From contig JBDHUV010000026.1 of NCBI GenBank assembly GCA_039809365.1, positions 1 through 9,523 of the forward strand: DNA of 9,523 nucleotides, in the 5' to 3' direction. The position numbers and the translations under genes were made by a program. Below are positions 5,774-9,523 of this stretch, piece by piece. Numbering within the stretch: position 1 is the stretch's first letter; the number at the start of each line of letters is the position of its first letter. A model generated the notes under the pieces. That model saw only the letters and a program-made list of their open reading frames with translations. It had not been told where the DNA came from and searched no databases. Source of the stretch: JBDHUV01 sp039809365. Its GTDB lineage: Bacteria; Patescibacteriota; Microgenomatia; Levybacterales; GWA1-39-11.

Positions 5774-5784
5774 TGCTACGTGCT

Positions 5785-6297
5785 TTATTTATAGTTTGAA
5801 ATTGATTTCTCAATTTCAGCAATTGCAACGTCTTTGCCTTTCCACTCTTTCACTTTTACCCATTTTCCTGGTTCAAGTGCTTTGTAGTTTTCAAAGAAAT
5901 TTTTAATCTTTGCTTTCAGAGCTTCTGGGAGTTCTGAAACATCTCCATATACTCCAAACATCGGATCAATTTTTGTTGGTGGAACCGCAAGGATTTTTGC
6001 GTCTATCCCTGATTCATCTTCCATCTCAAGCATACCGATTGGCAGTGCTGGAATTGCTGCTCCTGGAGTGATTGACTGGTCAGATAATACTAACACATCA
6101 GTTGGATCTCCATCTTCAGCGAGTGTATTTGGTACAAATCCATAGTTAAACGGGAAATACATTGCAGTATGCAAAAATCTATCTACCATAATGAGTCCAC
6201 TGTCTTTGTCCAGTTCATATTTAATTGAACTTCCTTTTGGAATTTCAATGAGTACGTTTACTTCATGTGGCGGATTTTTTCCTGTACTTAAATTCAT
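5785..6297 (-). CDS. ppa: Soluble inorganic pyrophosphatase, family I
   Basis: Hydrolyses pyrophosphate to two phosphates in the cytoplasm, pulling nucleic-acid, protein and nucleotide-sugar synthesis forward. The protein has 170 residues, the usual family I size. Conserved active-site residues are all visible: Glu18, Lys26, Glu28, Arg40, Tyr52, the metal-binding DGDPTD (Asp62, Asp64, Asp67), Asp94 and Asp99, Lys101, and the Tyr138-Lys139 pair in FFENYKALEPGKWVKV. I see no missing catalytic residue. The start is well supported by GAGGAGGTGA at 6314-6305, ten bases upstream of the ATG. It follows gyrB by 27 bp and precedes gyrA by 69 bp on the same strand, so it is probably co-transcribed with gyrB. 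Its placement between the two gyrase genes is less usual than gyrB-gyrA adjacency. Confidence 0.96.
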   Translation of the reverse strand: MNLSTGKNPPHEVNVLIEIPKGSSIKYELDKDSGLIMVDRFLHTAMYFPFNYGFVPNTLAEDGDPTDVLVLSDQSITPGAAIPALPIGMLEMEDESGIDAKILAVPPTKIDPMFGVYGDVSELPEALKAKIKNFFENYKALEPGKWVKVKEWKGKDVAIAEIEKSISNYK

Positions 6298-6304
6298 ACT
6301 ATAG

Positions 6305-6314
6305 TCACCTCCTC
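6305..6314 (-). promoter_or_regulatory. Strong Shine-Dalgarno of ppa
   Basis: GAGGAGGTGA on the - strand lies ten bases before the ppa ATG, within the 27-bp gyrB-ppa gap. It matches the anti-Shine-Dalgarno over at least eight bases, which fits an internal operon gene that needs its own ribosome entry. Confidence 0.85.
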
Positions 6315-6324
6315 TGCTCCATAA

Positions 6325-8277
6325 TTATATATCTAATGTTGCAGTTGTCGCATTATCTTGGATAAAGTTTTTTCTTGGTGGGACATCTTCTCCCATTAAC
6401 ATGGAAAATACTTTATCTGCTTCTTCAGCATCTACAACTGTCACTTGTTTTAATACTCTATTTTTTGGATCCAGTGTGGTTTCGGCAAGTTGTTCAGGGT
6501 TCATCTCTCCTAAACCTTTATATCGTTGAATACTAAAACTTTTTCCATTTCCGTGTTCTTTTAGAACTTTATCTCGTTCTGCATCATCATATGCATACCA
6601 TGAGTTTTTCCCAATAGATACTTTATATAACGGAGGTTGAGCAATATATAAATATCCTTTCTCTATAATTGGGAAAAGATATCTATAGAAGAATGTAAGG
6701 AGTAATGTTTCAATATGTTCTCCGTCTACATCTGCATCAGTCATAATGATAATACGATGATATCTAATTTTGTCCATATTCAAAGTGTCTCCTATACCCA
6801 TGCCTAATGCGATAATAAGATCTTTAAGTCCTTCGTGTTCCATGACTTTATCTATTCGTGCTCTCTCTGTGTTGAGGATTTTCCCTTTTAGAGGCATTAC
6901 TGCTTGGAATCTTCTATCTCTTCCCATTTTTGCTGAGCCACCTGCTGAGTCTCCCTCAACAAGGAATAATTCTGAGAAAGCAGGGTTTTTTTCTTGACAG
7001 TCAGCAAGTTTTCCTGGGAGAGCTCCACCTTCAAATGCACCCTTACGCAAAATTGCATCTTTTGCAGCTCGTGCTGCAAGACGTGCTTTTACTGCAAGCA
7101 TTGCTTTTCCCACAACACTTCGTGCATCCTGAGGATTTTCCTCAAAAAATGTATCTAACCCTTCTTTTACTACTCCTTGCACAAGAGGTTGAATCTCTGA
7201 GTTTCCTAATTTTCCTTTTGTCTGTCCTTCAAACTGGATTTTATCTTGTTCCATTCTGATCGAAACAATTGCAGTAAGACCTTCACGTGCATCGTCTCCA
7301 GTTACTGTCTCAGAATCAGATTTAAATAGATTTTGTCTTTTTCCATAATCATTGATCGCTCTGGTAAGTGCCATTTTAAACCCTGTTACATGGGTACCAC
7401 CGTTAACTGTGTTAATGACGTTTACAAATGATTCAAGATTTTCTGTGATTCCATCGTTGTATTGTAGCGCTACTTCAACAAGTACTTCATTTACCTCTTT
7501 TTTCATGTATATAATTGGATGAAGTCCTGCTTTGTTTTCATTAAATTTACGAACAAGAGACTTAACTCCTCCTTCAAAGTAATAATTTTTCTCTATAATT
7601 TTTTCTCCACGGAGATCAAAAAAATGAAAATAAAGGCCTGAAACTAAAAATGCACGCTGTTGAATCATTCTTAAAATCATCTGGTTCTCAAATGCTACAG
7701 TCTGGAATATCTCTCCATCAGGGATAAATGTTGTTGCAGTACCTGAAGTGAGTTCTCTTAATTTCGCAGCAATTGGAGTATCGTATAACTTTGAATCAGA
7801 TATTTTGAGTGTCTGTAATTCTGTTTGTGGTACACCTCGTGAGTATTCTTGACGGTATAATTTTCCATCACGGCGGATCTCAACCCACATATTATTTGAT
7901 AGCGCATTTACGACAGAAGCTCCAACTCCGTGTAACCCTCCAGATACTTTGTATGCACCGTCTCCAAATTTTCCTCCTGCGTGAAGAATTGTCATAACTG
8001 TTTCAAGACCACTCTTCCCGGTATTTTTTACTACATCAACTGGAATTCCACGTCCGTCGTCAACAACAGTTGCTGATCCATCTTTGTTAATAATGACCCA
8101 CACATTCTTTGCAAACCCTGCAAGAGATTCGTCAACTGAGTTATCTATAATTTCACGGAGACATTCATGAAGGCCAATAACGTCAGTAGATCCGATATAC
8201 ATACCGGGTCTTTTTCGTACTGGTTCTAATCCTTCGAGTACGTGGATTTGCTTAGCGGAATAATTGTTTGCAGACAT
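6325..8277 (-). CDS. gyrB: DNA gyrase subunit B
   Basis: GyrB is the ATPase subunit of gyrase and carries the TOPRIM metal site for DNA cleavage. The protein has 650 residues, the length of GyrBs that lack the roughly 165-residue insert found in E. coli. From the N-terminus: RPGMYIGST, the GHKL ATPase boxes EIIDNSVDE, DDGRGIP and GGLHGVGASVVNALS, the transducer domain with QTKGKLGN, then TOPRIM with LVEGDSAGGSAKMGRDR, PLKGKILN and MTDADVDG. The C-terminal QRYKGLGEM and a final LDI complete it. The TOPRIM helix after the acidic triad reads GEHIETLLL, with Glu where Ser/Ala and Arg/Ala are usual. The ATG at 8277 fits the family start; it has no Shine-Dalgarno sequence and only about 8 nt of predicted leader. 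It heads the gyrB-ppa-gyrA-folD run. ParE is the alternative but less likely, given a GyrA with a GyrA box nearby. Confidence 0.96.
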   Translation of the reverse strand: MSANNYSAKQIHVLEGLEPVRKRPGMYIGSTDVIGLHECLREIIDNSVDESLAGFAKNVWVIINKDGSATVVDDGRGIPVDVVKNTGKSGLETVMTILHAGGKFGDGAYKVSGGLHGVGASVVNALSNNMWVEIRRDGKLYRQEYSRGVPQTELQTLKISDSKLYDTPIAAKLRELTSGTATTFIPDGEIFQTVAFENQMILRMIQQRAFLVSGLYFHFFDLRGEKIIEKNYYFEGGVKSLVRKFNENKAGLHPIIYMKKEVNEVLVEVALQYNDGITENLESFVNVINTVNGGTHVTGFKMALTRAINDYGKRQNLFKSDSETVTGDDAREGLTAIVSIRMEQDKIQFEGQTKGKLGNSEIQPLVQGVVKEGLDTFFEENPQDARSVVGKAMLAVKARLAARAAKDAILRKGAFEGGALPGKLADCQEKNPAFSELFLVEGDSAGGSAKMGRDRRFQAVMPLKGKILNTERARIDKVMEHEGLKDLIIALGMGIGDTLNMDKIRYHRIIIMTDADVDGEHIETLLLTFFYRYLFPIIEKGYLYIAQPPLYKVSIGKNSWYAYDDAERDKVLKEHGNGKSFSIQRYKGLGEMNPEQLAETTLDPKNRVLKQVTVVDAEEADKVFSMLMGEDVPPRKNFIQDNATTATLDI

Positions 8278-8291
8278 CTGTAGGTAATGTA

Positions 8292-8321
8292 ATTATATCA
8301 AATTTGTGCCTAATTTGCCAT
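8292..8321 (-). promoter_or_regulatory. Candidate proximal promoter of gyrB
   Basis: On the - strand ATGGCA (8321-8316, 4 of 6 to TTGACA) and a perfect TATAAT (8297-8292) are 18 bp apart. Start of transcription would be near 8285, about 8 nt before the ATG, giving a very short leader with no Shine-Dalgarno sequence. Confidence 0.5.
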
Positions 8322-8364
8322 CATATAATCTGGGAAGATAATACAATGGGCACAACAAGATATA

Positions 8365-8394
8365 GTTATACAGTATTTATACAGGTATTTGCAA
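8365..8394 (-). promoter_or_regulatory. Candidate distal promoter upstream of gyrB
   Basis: On the - strand TTGCAA (8394-8389) and TATAAC (8370-8365) are separated by 18 bp. It overlaps the TTATACAG direct repeat. It lies about 90 bp before gyrB and would give a longer leader than the proximal site. Both hexamers are imperfect. Confidence 0.35.
8366..8384. repeat. TTATACAG direct repeat with 11-bp period
   Basis: TTATACAG occurs at 8366-8373 and again at 8377-8384, same orientation, one helical turn apart. It overlaps the distal promoter candidate. A pair of protein-binding half-sites on one DNA face is possible; resemblance to a DnaA box (TTATNCACA) is only partial. Confidence 0.4.
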
Positions 8395-8441
8395 GTCTCA
8401 TTGCTATGTCAATAAAAATACACTTAAAAAAGAAAGGAATT

Positions 8442-9523
8442 CTATTGAATTTGTGTGATAAGACTGTAAATTGGAGTGATCACTGAGAAGATTAAGAATC
8501 CTACAGACACACCCAAAACTACGATAAGGATTGGTTCAATTGAGGTTGTAAGTGTTTTAATTTTTATTTTCATATCTCTCTCAAAATATTCAGAAAGTTT
8601 TAATAAACTCTCATCCATTTTCCCTGTAGACTCTCCTACTTTGACCATCTGCACTACAATAGGTTCAAAAACATTTTGATTATCAAGAGCAGTAGATAAT
8701 GGAACACCTTTTTCAACAAGTGCACTTGAGTTATTAATAGCTTGCCTGTAATAATAATTTCCTGCTACTCTTGCAGTAATATTTAACGACTCAATAATTG
8801 ATGATCCTGATGTAATAAGAAGGGATAATGTTCTAGAAATTTCATCGACAATAGAAAGTTGAACAATATTTCCAATAACTGGAGTACGAAGTTTTATTTT
8901 GTCAATTGTTTTGATACCTGATTCTGTTTTACTAAATCTATGAAAAATAAAACCCCCTACTATCGCAGCGATAATAACAACGGGGAAAAAAGTAGTAAAC
9001 ATCTTGGACATCCCCAGAACAAGCTGTGTTGAAAAAGGTAGTTGTAGATTAAGACTTTCATATAAGGCTCCTAACTGAGGAATTACGAATATATTCATAA
9101 CAATAATTACTCCAGCCATACCTAAAAGAATAATGATTGGATAAAAAAGGGCTGAACGTATTTGTTTTTTTAGATCTTCACTTCTTTCAAGATTCTCTGC
9201 AAGTCTTGTAAGTACTTTGTCTAATAATCCACTTGTTTCTGCTGCTTGGACAAGTGCTATGTACACTTCTGTAAATACGTCTGGATGCCTTGAAAGTGCT
9301 TGAGAAAATGACGTTCCTTCTGAAACGCTTGCAATAAGATCATCGATAATTGCTTTCAGAGAAGCATTTGTAGTCTGTTTTTTTAGAATATTGAGTGACT
9401 CAAGAAGTGTCAATCCAGTAACAATCATGGAGGAAAGTTGTCGAGTAAACAATACTACATCTGAGGCTTTTACTCTTTGAACAAAGTTAACTGAAGTACT
9501 AAACTTTCTTACTTCAGTAACAG
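8442..9523 (-). CDS. pilC: Type IV pilus / type II secretion inner-membrane platform protein (PilC/GspF family), N-terminus outside the window
   Basis: This protein is the polytopic inner-membrane platform that works with the assembly ATPase to extrude type IV pili or pseudopili. The frame stays open to the window edge: VKASDVVLFTRQL continues upstream of a TTG at 9452, so that TTG is internal. About 359 residues are visible. Two tandem T2SSF domains are clear: FTRQLSSMIVTGLTLLESL with AAETSGLLDKVLTRLAENLERS, then VDEISRTLSLLITSGSSIIESL with GESTGKMDESLLKLSEYFERD. Three membrane helices are visible: FYPIIILLGMAGVIIVM, FFPVVIIAAIVGGFIF and the C-terminal PILIVVLGVSVGFLIFSVI. It ends on TAG 164 bp before gyrB. 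Pilus and secretion members cannot be told apart from this fragment; PilC is favoured because pili are frequent in compact CPR-like genomes. Confidence 0.92.
   Translation of the reverse strand, partial: VTEVRKFSTSVNFVQRVKASDVVLFTRQLSSMIVTGLTLLESLNILKKQTTNASLKAIIDDLIASVSEGTSFSQALSRHPDVFTEVYIALVQAAETSGLLDKVLTRLAENLERSEDLKKQIRSALFYPIIILLGMAGVIIVMNIFVIPQLGALYESLNLQLPFSTQLVLGMSKMFTTFFPVVIIAAIVGGFIFHRFSKTESGIKTIDKIKLRTPVIGNIVQLSIVDEISRTLSLLITSGSSIIESLNITARVAGNYYYRQAINNSSALVEKGVPLSTALDNQNVFEPIVVQMVKVGESTGKMDESLLKLSEYFERDMKIKIKTLTTSIEPILIVVLGVSVGFLIFSVITPIYSLITQIQ

Noticed and set aside
8420..8446. pilC terminator: AATTC-AATA-GAATT then T-rich sequence
   Set aside because: The 5-bp stem is mostly A-T, overlaps the stop codon and is too weak to call, although the T-rich stretch after it is suggestive.
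8346..8486. A 46-codon + strand frame with a hydrophobic stretch, preceded by TATAAT and GGGAAG
   Set aside because: It overlaps the gyrB promoter region and the 3' end of pilC, has no recognisable family, and its start signal is weak; the hydrophobic bias is expected from AT-rich DNA.

Overview
The window is a compact, AT-rich bacterial chromosomal segment of roughly 35-40% G+C by eye. It uses the standard code: no kept gene has an in-frame TGA, and TGA closes the first gene. The genes are single-domain or minimal-length versions, with short gaps, several starts lacking a Shine-Dalgarno sequence, a Ser/Thr/Pro-linker CAP protein and a type IV pilus platform protein. This mix fits a Candidate Phyla Radiation (Patescibacteria, perhaps Microgenomates-like) genome. 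That placement is inference; no rRNA is present to prove it.

Left part (1-1660). The 3' end of a GH37-type trehalase on the + strand meets a membrane-anchored CAP/SCP-domain protein on the - strand, with six bases between their stops. A divergent promoter region at 994-1128 then leads into a 175-residue + strand protein. This protein looks like a free-standing version of the N-terminal, metallopeptidase-like domain of cyanophycin synthetase, with an HxxEHxxxE motif.

Middle (1653-2260). A 68-residue KGG-repeat stress protein on the - strand shares a TTAA with the preceding gene, so both stop codons interlock. Upstream of it lies a gene-free stretch holding a near-perfect sigma-70 promoter, a transcript of about 130 nt with a long closing stem, and a strong intrinsic terminator, all on the - strand. 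This is either an unrecognised small RNA or an attenuator/riboswitch-type leader for the KGG gene. It is the best candidate here for something undescribed.

Right part (2261-8277). A - strand cluster runs gyrB, ppa, gyrA, folD: both gyrase subunits, soluble inorganic pyrophosphatase between them, and bifunctional FolD. GyrA has Met at the position of E. coli Ser83 and an acidic insert in its breakage-reunion domain. The gyrB-ppa gap is 27 bp, the ppa-gyrA gap holds two hairpins, and folD has a -10 box placed for leaderless transcription.

Right edge (8442-9523). The 3' part of pilC/gspF (type IV pilus or type II secretion platform protein) runs off the window on the - strand, followed by a 164-bp promoter region for gyrB. 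No tRNA, rRNA, CRISPR array or insertion sequence was seen.
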